In this document: in pieces, positions 29,296 through 38,262 of the stretch
Layout of the letters: each line of letters begins with the position of its first letter
Numbering within the stretch: the first letter of the stretch is position 1
Origin: Peptoniphilus timonensis JC401
GTDB taxonomy: Bacteria > Bacillota > Clostridia > Tissierellales > Peptoniphilaceae
Reading direction: 5' to 3'
DNA length: 41,426 nt
NCBI RefSeq assembly: GCF_000312025.1
Contig: NZ_HE978593.1
Coordinates: 407,133 to 448,558, forward strand
Translations under genes and position numbers: made by a program
Notes under the pieces: model-generated
What the model was told of the DNA's origin: nothing
Seen by the model: only the letters and a program-made list of their open reading frames with translations
Databases searched by the model: none

Positions 29296-29338
29296 AAAAG
29301 ACTGGAAATAGTTAAAAACTAAAATCCAGTCTTTTTTT
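29296..29338. terminator. Terminator between convergent genes
   Basis: AAAAGACTGGA pairs with TCCAGTCTTTT around 18 bases; T7 on the plus strand and A4 on the other side let it serve both the YkvI gene and the reverse-strand ATPase. Confidence 0.75.
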
Positions 29339-29355
29339 ACCTTTAATTTTTGCAA

Positions 29356-30822
29356 TTATCTTTTCTTTTTTATAGAACCAAGTATTCCTCTTGCAATTTC
29401 ACGACCAATACTTCTAGTAATTGTACCTAACATGGAATCTATGCCCTTGTCTACGTAAGATTTTTTATTTGCATGTTGTTTTCTTTCTTTTTCTAGTTCC
29501 TTTTCTCTTTTTGCTAACTCTTCTTCTCTCTCTTTTGCGATTTTCTCCCTCTCAAATCTTTCTTTTAAAATTTCATAAGCAGATTCTCTGTCATAAACAT
29601 CTTTGTATTTATTATAAAGATCTGAAGTCTCAACTAAATTTCTATATTCAAGATCACTAAGAGCATCAAAAGAAGAATGAGGAGCTAAAATCATTGATTT
29701 ATCAGCCACTGTTGGAGCTCCACTTTCATCAGCAAAAGAGACTATTGCTTCGCCAGTTCTCAAATTTATAATTGCTTCTTTTAAATCAATAGAATCATCT
29801 TGTCTAAAAGTATCGGCAACTGTTTTAATAGTTTTTAATTCTTTAGGTGAGAAAGCTCTTAATTGATGAATAATTCTATTGGATAGTTGTGAAGAAACTT
29901 CTTCAGGTATATCTAAAGGATCTTGTGTTATAAAGAAAACACCGACACCTTTACTCCTAATAAGTCTAACAACTTGAATAATTTTTTCCTTTAAAATGTT
30001 TGGCGTATTGTTAAAAAGTAAATGGGCTTCGTCAAAGAAAAACACTAATTTAGGCTTATCTAAGTCACCAACTTCAGGGAAAGTTTCATAAATTTCTGAT
30101 AACAAATATAACAACAACATTGAATATAAAAGTGGATTTGAAATTAGTTTATTGGCATTTATAATATTCACAAAACCCTTGCCTGTGGCATCAGTTCTTA
30201 ATAAATCATTTATATTAAGAGCAGGCTCTCCAAAAAACAATTCTCCACCAGCATCTTCAACATATAATAATTTTCTAGAAATTGCAGATAAACTTTGACT
30301 AGCTACATTGCCGTAGGTCTTGCTAATTTCATCACGATTTTCAGACACATAATTTATTAGTTCTTTTAAATCCTTTAGGTCAATTAGAAGAAGACCTTCG
30401 CTGTCAGCAACTTTAAAAATTATATTTAAGACTCCACTTTGTGTGTCATTTAAGCCCAATATATTTGATAACATTAATGGACCCATTTCAGAAACAGTCA
30501 CTCTAAGTGGGATTCCTTTTTCTCCATAAATATCCCATAAATTAACAGGATAATTTTTAAATTCAAAATCAGCTAATCCCAAAAAATTAAGCCTTTCTTG
30601 CAATTTTTCATTTATCTTTCCAGCCTTAGAAATATTAGCAAGATCGCCCTTTACATCAGCAAGAATAGTTGGAACTCCAGCATCTGATAAAGCTTCAGTT
30701 AAAACTTTTAAAGTCACTGTCTTACCAGTGCCGGTAGCTCCACTAATTAGACCATGTCTATTAATTTTATTTAAAAGAATATAATTTTCATTTTTTCCCT
30801 TGCCAATAAGAATTTTATCCAT
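29356..30822 (-). CDS. DUF853/HerA-like ATPase
   Basis: About 488 aa. The ATG at 30822 has AAAGGGGG upstream and is preferred to the in-frame ATG at 30840. Walker A GATGTGKTV (about residue 28), LADVKGDLANI, Walker B LVFFFDEAHLLF, and a sensor region FFITQDPLDIPEEVSSQL. These are the hallmarks of the DUF853/YjgR group of HerA-FtsK-type ATPases, whose cellular role is poorly defined (DNA translocation is assumed for the superfamily). A coiled coil rich in Glu, Lys and Arg (about 420-460) precedes a short basic C-terminus. It is transcribed towards the YkvI gene and diverges from the ATPase gene at 30915. Confidence 0.85.
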   Translation of the reverse strand: MDKILIGKGKNENYILLNKINRHGLISGATGTGKTVTLKVLTEALSDAGVPTILADVKGDLANISKAGKINEKLQERLNFLGLADFEFKNYPVNLWDIYGEKGIPLRVTVSEMGPLMLSNILGLNDTQSGVLNIIFKVADSEGLLLIDLKDLKELINYVSENRDEISKTYGNVASQSLSAISRKLLYVEDAGGELFFGEPALNINDLLRTDATGKGFVNIINANKLISNPLLYSMLLLYLLSEIYETFPEVGDLDKPKLVFFFDEAHLLFNNTPNILKEKIIQVVRLIRSKGVGVFFITQDPLDIPEEVSSQLSNRIIHQLRAFSPKELKTIKTVADTFRQDDSIDLKEAIINLRTGEAIVSFADESGAPTVADKSMILAPHSSFDALSDLEYRNLVETSDLYNKYKDVYDRESAYEILKERFEREKIAKEREEELAKREKELEKERKQHANKKSYVDKGIDSMLGTITRSIGREIARGILGSIKKKR

Positions 30823-30848
30823 AATAGCCCCCTTTATCATCTAAGATT

Positions 30849-30904
30849 ATTATAGCAAACTTATCACAAGTTCAAAGCAAATAAATTTTTTTGAGTGATA
30901 TAAT
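30849..30904. promoter_or_regulatory. Divergent promoter region
   Basis: On the minus strand, TTTGAA, 16 bases, TATAAT (plus positions 30876 to 30849) fits a promoter for the DUF853 gene. On the plus strand, TATAAT lies at 30899-30904 for the next gene, with no clear -35. Confidence 0.45.
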
Positions 30905-30914
30905 AAAATAGAAA

Positions 30915-31682
30915 ATGAAGAGGGGAGGATTTGTTTTGCAATACATAAAAGAAATTTATAAAATAAATAAAGAAGATTTGCCAAAAGATTCCTATTTAAA
31001 TAACATTCCTTTCTTAAAAAACTTTAATGGAATAAAAATAGAAAAGCCAGTGACATTTTTTGTTGGAGAAAATGGGAGTGGAAAATCTACTTTGCTTGAA
31101 GCTTTGGCAATTGCTATTGGTTTAAATCCAGAGGGTGGATCTAAAAATTTTAATTTTGCAACAAAAAATACTCATTCTGAACTTGGTAGTTTATTAGAAA
31201 TTGCTAGGGGACCAGCTAGGGAAAAAGATGGATTTTTTTTGAGAGCTGAATCTTTTTATAATCTTGCAACAGAAGTTGATGATTTAGAAAGATCTGGCTT
31301 TGGTAATTGTAATTTTTATGACAATTATGGTGGGAAGTCCCTACACAGCCAATCTCATGGAGAGAGCTTTAGATCACTTGTCTTAAATAGATTTAGATCA
31401 AGAGGAATTTATCTACTTGACGAACCAGAAGCTGCACTTTCTCCAACGTCGCAGATGTCTCTTCTCTATATTATCCACCAATTAATAAAGGAAGATTCTC
31501 AGTTTTTTATTGCTACTCATTCGCCAATATTATTAGCATTTCCAGATGCAGAAATCTTTGAATTTAATGAATATGGATTAGAGAAAAAAACCTACAAAGA
31601 AACAGAAGCTTATAATATAACAAAAACTTTTCTAGATAATCCAGAAAAAATGTTAAATTTATTATTTGAAAAAGATTTGTAA
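30915..31682 (+). CDS. ABC-type ATPase of the COG3910 group
   Basis: Up to 255 aa. ATG 30915 gives 255 aa, but AGGGGAGG sits between it and TTG 30936, which would give LQYIKEIYK as N-terminus and is the more likely start. Walker A GENGSGKST, a signature-like HSQSHGES, Walker B GIYLLDEPEAALS and the His of IATHSPIL. These are typical of soluble single-domain ATPases related to the SMC/Rad50/OLD type, with no transporter domain. Function unknown. It lies alone before pepC. Confidence 0.8.
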   Translation: MKRGGFVLQYIKEIYKINKEDLPKDSYLNNIPFLKNFNGIKIEKPVTFFVGENGSGKSTLLEALAIAIGLNPEGGSKNFNFATKNTHSELGSLLEIARGPAREKDGFFLRAESFYNLATEVDDLERSGFGNCNFYDNYGGKSLHSQSHGESFRSLVLNRFRSRGIYLLDEPEAALSPTSQMSLLYIIHQLIKEDSQFFIATHSPILLAFPDAEIFEFNEYGLEKKTYKETEAYNITKTFLDNPEKMLNLLFEKDL

Positions 31683-31769
31683 AATTTTAAAATTTCAATT
31701 ATAAGAGTATACTTAATAATAAAGAGAAATTTGATAATAGATTTAATAAAGAAAGGGAGAAAAACTTTT

Positions 31770-33113
31770 ATGGAATTGACACAAGAATTTTTAAAAAATA
31801 GTAGAGAAGATTTTTATAAAAATAGAGCCAATAGAATAGCACAAAGAGCAGCTGTAAATAATGGCCTTGTTGAAGCTTCTATTGATAGACTTGAAGATAA
31901 GAATAATACTTTTTCTTTTAATATTGAACTAAAAGAAAAAGAAATAAGAAATCAAAAACAATCTGGAAGATGTTGGATGTTCGCAGCCCTAAATTTAATG
32001 GAATATAAACTCTGCAAAAAATATAATTTAAAGGGATTTGAACTTTCCAAAAATTATACTTTATTTTTTGACAAACTTGAAAGATGCAACTATTTTTTAG
32101 AATCAATAATAAATACACTTGATGAAGATTTAGACAGTAGGCTACTTTCTCATATACTGACAGATCCAATGGGTGATGGTGGTCAATGGGACATGATCAA
32201 AAATATTATAAATAAATATGGATTGGTGCCTCAATATGCAATGAAGGAATCTGTAAATTCGTCTGCAACTGCAAGTTTAAATAATTATTTAACTAAAATT
32301 CTAAGAATGTATGCAAAAAATATTAGAAAATCTTATGAAAAAAATAAAGACATTGAAAAATTAAAAGCTTTACAAGAAAAATATATGAGAAAAATTTATG
32401 AAATTTTATCAATAGCCTTGGGAACACCTCCAGAAAAATTTGATTTTGAAGTTAGAAATGAAGATGATGAATTTATTTCTCATAAAAATTTAAGTCCACA
32501 AGAATTTTTCGAAAATTATTTAGATATAAATTTAGATGATTATATATCTTTAATTAATGCACCTACAAAGGACAAACCCTACTTTAAATCTTATACAGTA
32601 GATTTTTTAGGAAATGTAAAAGAATTAGATGAAGTTAGATATGTAAATGTGCCTATTGATGTAATGAAAAAATCAATTTTAAAACAGTTACAAGCTGATG
32701 AAGCAGTTTGGTTTGGTTGTGATGTTGGACAATTTTTTAATAGAAAAGGTTCCTCGCTTGATCTTTCAAGTGTAAAAGTTTTTGATTTACTAGATGTAGA
32801 TTATGACTTTTCTAAAGAAGAAAGATTGGACTATAAAGAGTCACTTATGACTCATGCCATGGTTTTTGTTGGTTGTGATTATGATAAAGAAAATGACAAA
32901 ATAAATAGGTATAAGGTTGAAAACTCATGGGGCAAAGATTCAGGAGAAAGAGGTTATCTTGTTATGAGTGATGAATGGTTTGATGAATATATGTATCAAG
33001 CTCTTATAAACAAAAAATATTTAGATGAAAAAGTTATTAAGGCTTATGAAGAAGAACCTATTCATTTGAAACCATGGGATCCAATGGGTTCTCTTGCAAG
33101 TATAAAATTTTAA
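31770..33113 (+). CDS. pepC: Aminopeptidase C (C1B papain-like, bleomycin hydrolase family)
   Basis: About 447 aa cytoplasmic cysteine aminopeptidase, involved in peptide utilisation. ATG 31770 has AAAGGGAG upstream; an upstream in-frame TTG at 31731 is not preferred. The catalytic triad is visible: Cys in QSGRCWMFA (about 68), His in THAMVFVGCD (about 362), Asn in ENSWGKDSG (about 385). The oxyanion Gln precedes the Cys. The C-terminus LASIKF fits the family, whose last residues enter the active site. Length is normal. Confidence 0.95.
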   Translation: MELTQEFLKNSREDFYKNRANRIAQRAAVNNGLVEASIDRLEDKNNTFSFNIELKEKEIRNQKQSGRCWMFAALNLMEYKLCKKYNLKGFELSKNYTLFFDKLERCNYFLESIINTLDEDLDSRLLSHILTDPMGDGGQWDMIKNIINKYGLVPQYAMKESVNSSATASLNNYLTKILRMYAKNIRKSYEKNKDIEKLKALQEKYMRKIYEILSIALGTPPEKFDFEVRNEDDEFISHKNLSPQEFFENYLDINLDDYISLINAPTKDKPYFKSYTVDFLGNVKELDEVRYVNVPIDVMKKSILKQLQADEAVWFGCDVGQFFNRKGSSLDLSSVKVFDLLDVDYDFSKEERLDYKESLMTHAMVFVGCDYDKENDKINRYKVENSWGKDSGERGYLVMSDEWFDEYMYQALINKKYLDEKVIKAYEEEPIHLKPWDPMGSLASIKF

Positions 33114-33192
33114 AATTTTAAGATTAATTTTATGACTTTAAAATCAAGCTATTTAAAAGATAATTAAATGCATCTTTTTAGTCCTACACCGA

Positions 33193-33322
33193 TATTAGGC
33201 TGTAGCGGGTTTCCCGTTATCGAGATAAGACTTAATTGACCCTGATAGGTTTTTATTATTTTAATAAAGATAAAAAGGTGGAATCACGGTAGCTCGTCCT
33301 TTGTTTAGGACGGGCTATTTGT
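33193..33322 (+). promoter_or_regulatory. Truncated orphan T-box leader
   Basis: The segment ends with a T-box-like GGTGGAATCACGG (33277-33289) and a terminator hairpin AGCTCGTCCT/AGGACGGGCT (33291-33316) with a weak T tract. Upstream, CGGG-TTT-CCCGTTAT corresponds to the stem II/pseudoknot segment ACAGG-TACG-CCTGTTAT of the metY T-box at 35425. I find no stem I with a specifier loop before it and no gene after it, only a decayed IS200. It therefore looks like a relic whose gene has been lost. Confidence 0.55.
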
Positions 33323-34000
33323 AATTAGAACCACTGGCTTGGCTGGGTTTCAATTTAGCTTTAGCGATGAAAAACAAATAAAAAAAAACCTCCGTGTTAA
33401 AATAAATTTTTGGTTTACCAGAACACAAAATAACAAGATCTTTTTTGAGTCTAACTTATACATTCAGTTTATAACACACAAAATGGAATTGTAAGTACCA
33501 CATAATATTTGAGTCGAAATACAGAAGGAAAGTATTTTATGGAAGTAAAATATTGGAAATAAGAGCAATATTAAGAGAATTATGTAATTGAAAAAGAGTA
33601 AATTTAATAGAAAGAGAAGTCTGCTCGGATCAAGTTCAATGTTAATCGGAATACTAGCGAGGCTAGTATATAAAACTTTATGGGTTTTATAAGTTAAGAG
33701 TAGCATAATGATATGTGATAAATGGGGCAATTTAAAATACAAATACAGAGGAAGAAAATTTTAATGATGGGGAAATTTTTTAGATACAGCAGGTAAGAAT
33801 ACAAAAAGCAATAAAAGAGAATATTCATAATTAACTTAAAGAAGATGAAATGAGTGATCAAATAACAATGGATAACACAGACCTTTTTAGAGATTAGCAA
33901 GTAAAAATGCAAGTGGTAAATCACAAGGCACCATTGAGGCACGACAAGTCTAAGGGACCTTTGTACCGCAAATGCAAAACCACCCATTTGACGGGTGGTT
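33323..34000 (+). mobile_element. IS200/IS605-type insertion relic with terminal hairpin
   Basis: The TnpA relic is followed by AACCACCC-ATTTGAC-GGGTGGTT (33978-34000), the kind of subterminal hairpin that IS200/IS605 transposases recognise at the right end. The left boundary is uncertain; I place it after the T-box hairpin at 33322. No TnpB frame is present. The remaining gap 34001-34066 is A+T-rich with nothing recognisable. Confidence 0.55.
33466..33953 (+). pseudogene. Decayed IS200-type transposase TnpA (Y1/HUH)
   Basis: Reading across stops and frameshifts gives the TnpA sequence in order: HTKWNCKYHIIF, KYRRKVFYGSKILEIRAI, LRELCN, KRVNLIEREVCSDQVQC, SSIMICDKWGNLKYKYRG, LDTAGKNTKSNK, then ITMDNTD and a C-terminal end at TAA 33951. 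The metal-binding HUH motif (DHVHM in active members) reads DQVQ, both His lost, and there are at least eight stops. Clearly dead. Recognition rests on the conserved TnpA order as I know it. Confidence 0.75.
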
Positions 34001-34066
34001 ATGATTTAAGATATTTAAGAAGTTCTTTTTTTAGATATTTAAATGGAATAAAATAATTATTTTATA

Positions 34067-35348
34067 TTATAGGGAATTTAAAGCTTGTTCTACATCAGCT
34101 ATTATATCTTCTGCATCTTCTATGCCAACGCTCATTCTAATTAAGTCAGGGCTAATGCCGGCTTTTTTTAAGTTCTTCATCATTCATTTGTCTATGAGTT
34201 GTGCTTGCAGGGTGAAGGACACAAGTTCTTGCATCGGCTACGTGAGTTACCACAGCTGCAAGTTTTAGTGAGTCCATAAATTTTGTAGCAGCAACTCTTC
34301 CGCCTTTGATTCCAAATGCAATTACACCACAGGATCCCTTCGGCAAATATTTTTGTGCAAGTTCATGTTGTGAGTCATCTTCTAATCCAGAAAAATTAAC
34401 CCAAGATATTTTATCATTAGATTTTAAATATTTTGCAAGGGCAAGTGCATTTTCGAAATGTCTTGGCATTCTCAAATGAAGGGTTTCAAGTCCTATACCT
34501 AAATAAAAAGAATTTTGTGGTGAAGGGATACTTCCAAGGTCTCTCATTAGAGTTGTTGTCATTTTTGTAATATAAGCTCCTTTTCCAAAGCTTTCTGTAA
34601 AGACAACACCGTGGTAGGATTCATCAGCTTCTGTTAGTCCAGGGAATTTGTCTTTATATTTTGACCAATCAAAATTTCCTGAATCAACAATTGCACCACC
34701 AACAGAGTTAGCAGATCCATTCATGTATTTTGTAGTAGAGTGAGTAACAATATCTGCGCCCCATTCAATTGGTCTTAAAAAAATTGGTGTAGGGAAGGTA
34801 TTGTCAACAATAAGTGGCACTCCATGGTCGTGTGCTGCTCTAGCAAAGGTTTCAATATCCAATACTTTAAGCGATGGGTTTGAAAGAGTCTCTCCAAATA
34901 CAACTTTAGTATTTTCTTTAAATTCTTTATTTAAATCTTCAATTGAAATATTAGGGTCAACAAATGTTGCTTCAATTCCAAAGTTTTTTAAGGTATTTGC
35001 AATTAAATTATAAGTCCCACCGTAAATTGCTGATGATGAAATTATGTGATCTCCTGCTTTTAAAATATTTAACAGTGCATAAAAGTTAGCAGCTTGTCCT
35101 GATGAAGTCAAAATTCCTGCAACGCCGCCTTCAAGAGCGACAATTTTATTTGCAACGGCATCATTTGTTGGATTTGCAAGTCTTGTATAAAAATAACCAG
35201 CTTCTTTTAAGTCAAAAAGGTTTGCCATTTGTTCTGAAGAGTCATATTTAAAGGTTGTTGATTGTACAATAGGTACAACTCTCGCTTCTCCATTTTTGGG
35301 TTCATAACCAGCTTGAACACATAAGGTTCCTAAATTTTTCTTTGTCAT
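34067..35348 (-). pseudogene. metY: O-acetylhomoserine sulfhydrylase, frameshifted near the C-terminus
   Basis: PLP enzyme making homocysteine (or cysteine) from O-acetylhomoserine and sulfide, for methionine synthesis. About 398 residues are in frame: SGQAANFYALLNIL, VDNTFPTPIFLRP, the PLP Lys in THSTTKYMNG, and [22 protein letters not shown] at the end. An extra base in the A7 run (plus 34163-34169) then ends the frame. Removing it continues [20 protein letters not shown] to QALNSL and TAA at 34069-34067, the normal family ending (about 426 aa). The start ATG has AGGAGG upstream. It is controlled by the Met T-box at 35425. The lost tail carries the conserved RMSVGIE strand, so the frameshift would matter if real. 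Confidence 0.92.
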
Positions 35349-35424
35349 ATTTTCCTCCTAATTTTTAAATACTTGTCGGCATCTTAAAGGAAATAAAAAA
35401 TAAATATTTTAAAAGCTTTTATAA

Positions 35425-35690
35425 AATAAAAAAAGCTCCCGTCCCTAAAGGACGAAAGCTGTGCTTCGTGTTACCACCTTTTTTTATTATTTTATCGCTA
35501 AAATAACCTCATAGAGTACCAACATACTCCGAACGCTATAACAGGCGTACCTGTCGCAGTCTAAACTATTGTCTCGGTGCGAAGACTCCAAGGCCATGTT
35601 CCAAAGCAATTCTTTTGATTTCTTTCACCAAATGAAATCTCTCTGTGAAAAGTTTTACAATGTACTCTCCTCTTCAAAGTCTATGTTTTG
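35425..35690 (-). promoter_or_regulatory. T-box leader of metY, methionine specifier
   Basis: On the minus strand the T-box GGTGGTAACACG (plus 35467-35478) is followed by the terminator AGCTTTCGTCC...GGACGGGAGCT and T7 (plus 35460 to 35427). Stem I lies at about 35570-35674 with an AGAGAG-containing lower part and the specifier-loop segment GGAACATGGCC (plus 35591-35601). Its AUG triplet fits tRNA-Met and the downstream gene metY. The stem II/pseudoknot segment ACAGG-TACG-CCTGTTAT is present. Uncharged tRNA-Met would stabilise the antiterminator and switch metY on. Confidence 0.88.
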
Positions 35691-35691
35691 A

Positions 35692-35720
35692 ATTATAAGT
35701 TGAGAAAATTTTTTTGTCAA
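35692..35720 (-). promoter_or_regulatory. Sigma-70 promoter of the metY T-box
   Basis: On the minus strand, a perfect TTGACA (plus 35720-35715), 17 bases, and a perfect TATAAT (plus 35697-35692) lie directly before the start of the T-box leader. Confidence 0.8.
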
Positions 35721-35748
35721 GGATATTTTTAAATAAATTATTTTATAA

Positions 35749-36462
35749 TTACTCATACTTTAAGAATTTATTTGCTAAAATTGTAAAAATAAGAGTCTCA
35801 AATAAGGAAAATATGATCATTTTTAATCCTTCATTTCTACTTATTAGTTCAAAATGATTTGTTGTAATGGCGAGTTTGCTTGAAGCTATAATATTTTGAA
35901 ATATCGGCAATATATTTTGTGCTACAAGACAGAAGCCAAAAATTGATATCAAAATAGAGATAAGAACTATTAAACCTAAAGACTTAAATTTCAAACTTAG
36001 ATAATTCATTATAGAAATTATTGGAATAGAAGATAGGATGCTTATCCCAATGTAGTAAAAGTAGAGGCCCAGACCTTCAATTTTAAATCCGCAGATGAAT
36101 TTTCCACTCATGATAAATAAAACTATAAAATATATTTGACATAAACTTATTAGTATTAGGGCAACAATAGATTTACTCATTATAAAACGAATATTTTTTA
36201 TTGGGCTAGTTCTAATTAATTTTAGACCCGCCTTATGTTCCACTGACCAAAGACTTGAAACAATAATTGCTATAAGTGGGATTATAAAAAACATGAAGTA
36301 AAATAGGGATGTTTGTGTCCAAAGACTTTCCCATTTATTTTTTAAAATTTCTTGATTTTGCAAATAGTTTATTGTCCCAAAAATATTTGCAAGAAGGGGA
36401 ATAATTAATATTGTAGTTAAGAGTGAAAATAATTTTAATTTTTTAAATTCTGTTTTTAACAT
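35749..36462 (-). CDS. ABC-2 permease, lantibiotic-immunity type (second subunit)
   Basis: 237 aa with six membrane helices: about 15-32, 50-70, 95-118, 125-150, 160-190 and 215-234. The EHKAGLKLIRTSPIKNIRFIMSKS segment after the second helix is typical of EpiG/MutG/CprC-type immunity permeases. It is nine bases behind the other permease and at the end of the operon. It works with the ATPase and permease encoded at 38128-36472. No clear terminator follows before the metY leader. Confidence 0.82.
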   Translation of the reverse strand: MLKTEFKKLKLFSLLTTILIIPLLANIFGTINYLQNQEILKNKWESLWTQTSLFYFMFFIIPLIAIIVSSLWSVEHKAGLKLIRTSPIKNIRFIMSKSIVALILISLCQIYFIVLFIMSGKFICGFKIEGLGLYFYYIGISILSSIPIISIMNYLSLKFKSLGLIVLISILISIFGFCLVAQNILPIFQNIIASSKLAITTNHFELISRNEGLKMIIFSLFETLIFTILANKFLKYE

Positions 36463-36471
36463 GAATACCTC

Positions 36472-37227
36472 CTAGATGTCCTTTGAAAGTGAATATTTAT
36501 TAAGTCTTATGATGTAAATTAAAGCGATAAGAATATAAATTAAACTTATTGGCAATGTGAGATAATTTATTTTATTCATAGTCTGTATAAAAACTTGTCC
36601 TTCTCTTGCATAATTTATATTTAAAATAGTGGCGAAGAGTCCAAAGGGATTTATTTGTGATAAAAACTTTGATGTTAGCATAGTAATTATTCCAGACATT
36701 GCTCCAACAATTGAAAAGAAAAGGGAGAAGTAAATCTTTTTACTTTTAATTTCAATTATTGTGAAGATCATGATCATAGAAATGTTAATTGATAAAGTCG
36801 TTAAAAAGTAAATTATTATTCTTTTTATTAAGTTTATTTCTAAGTCAAAGTTTATATTTTTACTTGCTAAGAATATAATTATCAACCACTCAAGAATTTG
36901 TAGTAAGAAAACTTTTATGGACAAGTTTTTGATTTTATCCAACAAAATCTTCTGAACCTTTAAGCCAAGACTTATTTGCAGTTGCCACATATTATTTTTC
37001 TCTTCAATCTCAATTACTTTTTTCACAAGTGATGATAGGGCAATGGGATTAAAGAATAAGGAAAATGCAAGATAAGAATCTAATATTCTTGCAAGAGGAT
37101 ACTTGTTAGATTGAAAGTCTTTTGTCTTGAAAGCAATAAGAATAGAAAATAAATGAATTGCAAATAAAATTAAAAGAGTGAAATTTAATTTTAGTCCCTT
37201 ATTCTTTTTTATTTCTAGATTTTTCAT
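36472..37227 (-). CDS. ABC-2 permease, lantibiotic-immunity type (first subunit)
   Basis: About 251 aa. ATG 37227 has AAGGTGAT upstream and lies right after the ATPase stop; an in-frame ATG at 37317 lies inside the ATPase gene and is unlikely. Six membrane helices; the stretch VKKVIEIEEKNNMWQLQISLG after the second is the coupling segment of EpiE/CprB-like permeases. Together with the 237 aa subunit it should form the membrane part of a transporter expelling lantibiotic-like peptides from the membrane (family knowledge). Confidence 0.82.
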   Translation of the reverse strand: MKNLEIKKNKGLKLNFTLLILFAIHLFSILIAFKTKDFQSNKYPLARILDSYLAFSLFFNPIALSSLVKKVIEIEEKNNMWQLQISLGLKVQKILLDKIKNLSIKVFLLQILEWLIIIFLASKNINFDLEINLIKRIIIYFLTTLSINISMIMIFTIIEIKSKKIYFSLFFSIVGAMSGIITMLTSKFLSQINPFGLFATILNINYAREGQVFIQTMNKINYLTLPISLIYILIALIYIIRLNKYSLSKDI

Positions 37228-37231
37228 GAGA

Positions 37232-38128
37232 TCACCTTGCACTTGTTTCTTTAATAAATAATTTTTCAAGACTTTCTTTTCTTTTTTCGACCCTATAAAT
37301 ATCAAGGTCATTGACAAGATTTTTTATTATTCTTGCAACTTCTTCTTTACTCTTGTTACCTAGGACTAAATAGTCGTCAATTATATTTTCTTGAGATAAA
37401 GCTAGGATTTTTGAAGCCTTAAGATTATCTGAGGTTTTTAAAACAATTACTGGTGGATGAAGTTCTCTATATTCTTCTAGGGAGCCAGTGTAAGTTAAGG
37501 ATCCATTTTTAAGGATGCCAATGTGAGTGGAAATTTTTTCGATTTCATCCAAGATATGTGACGAGATTAAGATGCTGGTATTTGAATTTTTTACAATTCT
37601 TTTGAACAAGTCCCTCATCTCTTCAATGCCATAGGGGTCAAGTCCATTAATGGGTTCATCTAATATTAAATATTTTGGGTTCCCAATAAGGGCGATTGCA
37701 ATACCCATCCTTTGCTTCATACCAAGTGAAAATTCTCTTACTTTCTTGTCTTTACTTTTTATTAGTCCGACATCTCTTAGCGTTTTATCAATCTTGTCTT
37801 TACTTATATTTTTCATATCACAGATAAGATCTAAGTTATCATAGGCAGTGAGATGGTCATAAAAAGATGGGGCTTCTATTAAGGAACCTAAATTTTTATT
37901 TGTTTCCTTTTGATTTTTTTCATTTATTTCTTTTCCGTATAAAGTTATTTTTCCTGAATCCTTCTCTACTAAACCTAGGATAGATTTCATTAGAGTGGAC
38001 TTACCAGCACCATTGGGACCTATCAGTCCAAAAATACTTCCTTCTTTGATTTCTAAATTAATATCTTTTAAAACTAAATTTTTTCCATAAGATGTATTAA
38101 GGTTTTCAATTTTTAAAATATTATTCAT
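37232..38128 (-). CDS. ABC ATPase, lantibiotic-immunity type (LanF/BcrA/CprA-like)
   Basis: About 298 aa. ATG 38128 has GAGGAG upstream; an in-frame ATG at 38158 is less likely. Walker A GPNGAGKST, Q-loop IEAPSFYDHLTAYDNL (Gln replaced by Glu, which is characteristic of lantibiotic-immunity ATPases), signature FSLGMKQRMGIA, Walker B YLILDEPINGLD, switch His in ISSHILDE. A C-terminal 70 residue extension is usual in the LanF/BcrA group. It is first gene of the operon, divergent from a two-component system, the arrangement of the Clostridium Cpr-type and nisin/gallidermin immunity loci. Confidence 0.88.
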   Translation of the reverse strand: MNNILKIENLNTSYGKNLVLKDINLEIKEGSIFGLIGPNGAGKSTLMKSILGLVEKDSGKITLYGKEINEKNQKETNKNLGSLIEAPSFYDHLTAYDNLDLICDMKNISKDKIDKTLRDVGLIKSKDKKVREFSLGMKQRMGIAIALIGNPKYLILDEPINGLDPYGIEEMRDLFKRIVKNSNTSILISSHILDEIEKISTHIGILKNGSLTYTGSLEEYRELHPPVIVLKTSDNLKASKILALSQENIIDDYLVLGNKSKEEVARIIKNLVNDLDIYRVEKRKESLEKLFIKETSAR

Positions 38129-38158
38129 TTTCTTCTCCTCTCTTTTTAGTAAATTCAT

Positions 38159-38262
38159 TATAATAAGTTGCTATCACATGGAAATTTTATCTAGATTACT
38201 TTTACATCACATTTTCAAATATCAGTTTTTATTGTGATAAAATTGCTTTAAAGGAGAAAGAA
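38159..38262. promoter_or_regulatory. Divergent control region of the immunity transporter and its regulators
   Basis: 104 bases shared by both operons. ATCACA occurs near 38173 and 38205, and the inverse TGTGATA at 38233-38240, so the regulator could bind these. No full promoter can be assigned. The regulator gene has AAAGGAGAAAG as ribosome binding site. Confidence 0.35.

Noticed and set aside
33464-33987. Two minus-strand frames of 92 and 97 codons in the gene-poor region
   Set aside because: They are antisense to the readable TnpA relic, rich in hydrophobic low-complexity sequence, and have no ribosome binding site.
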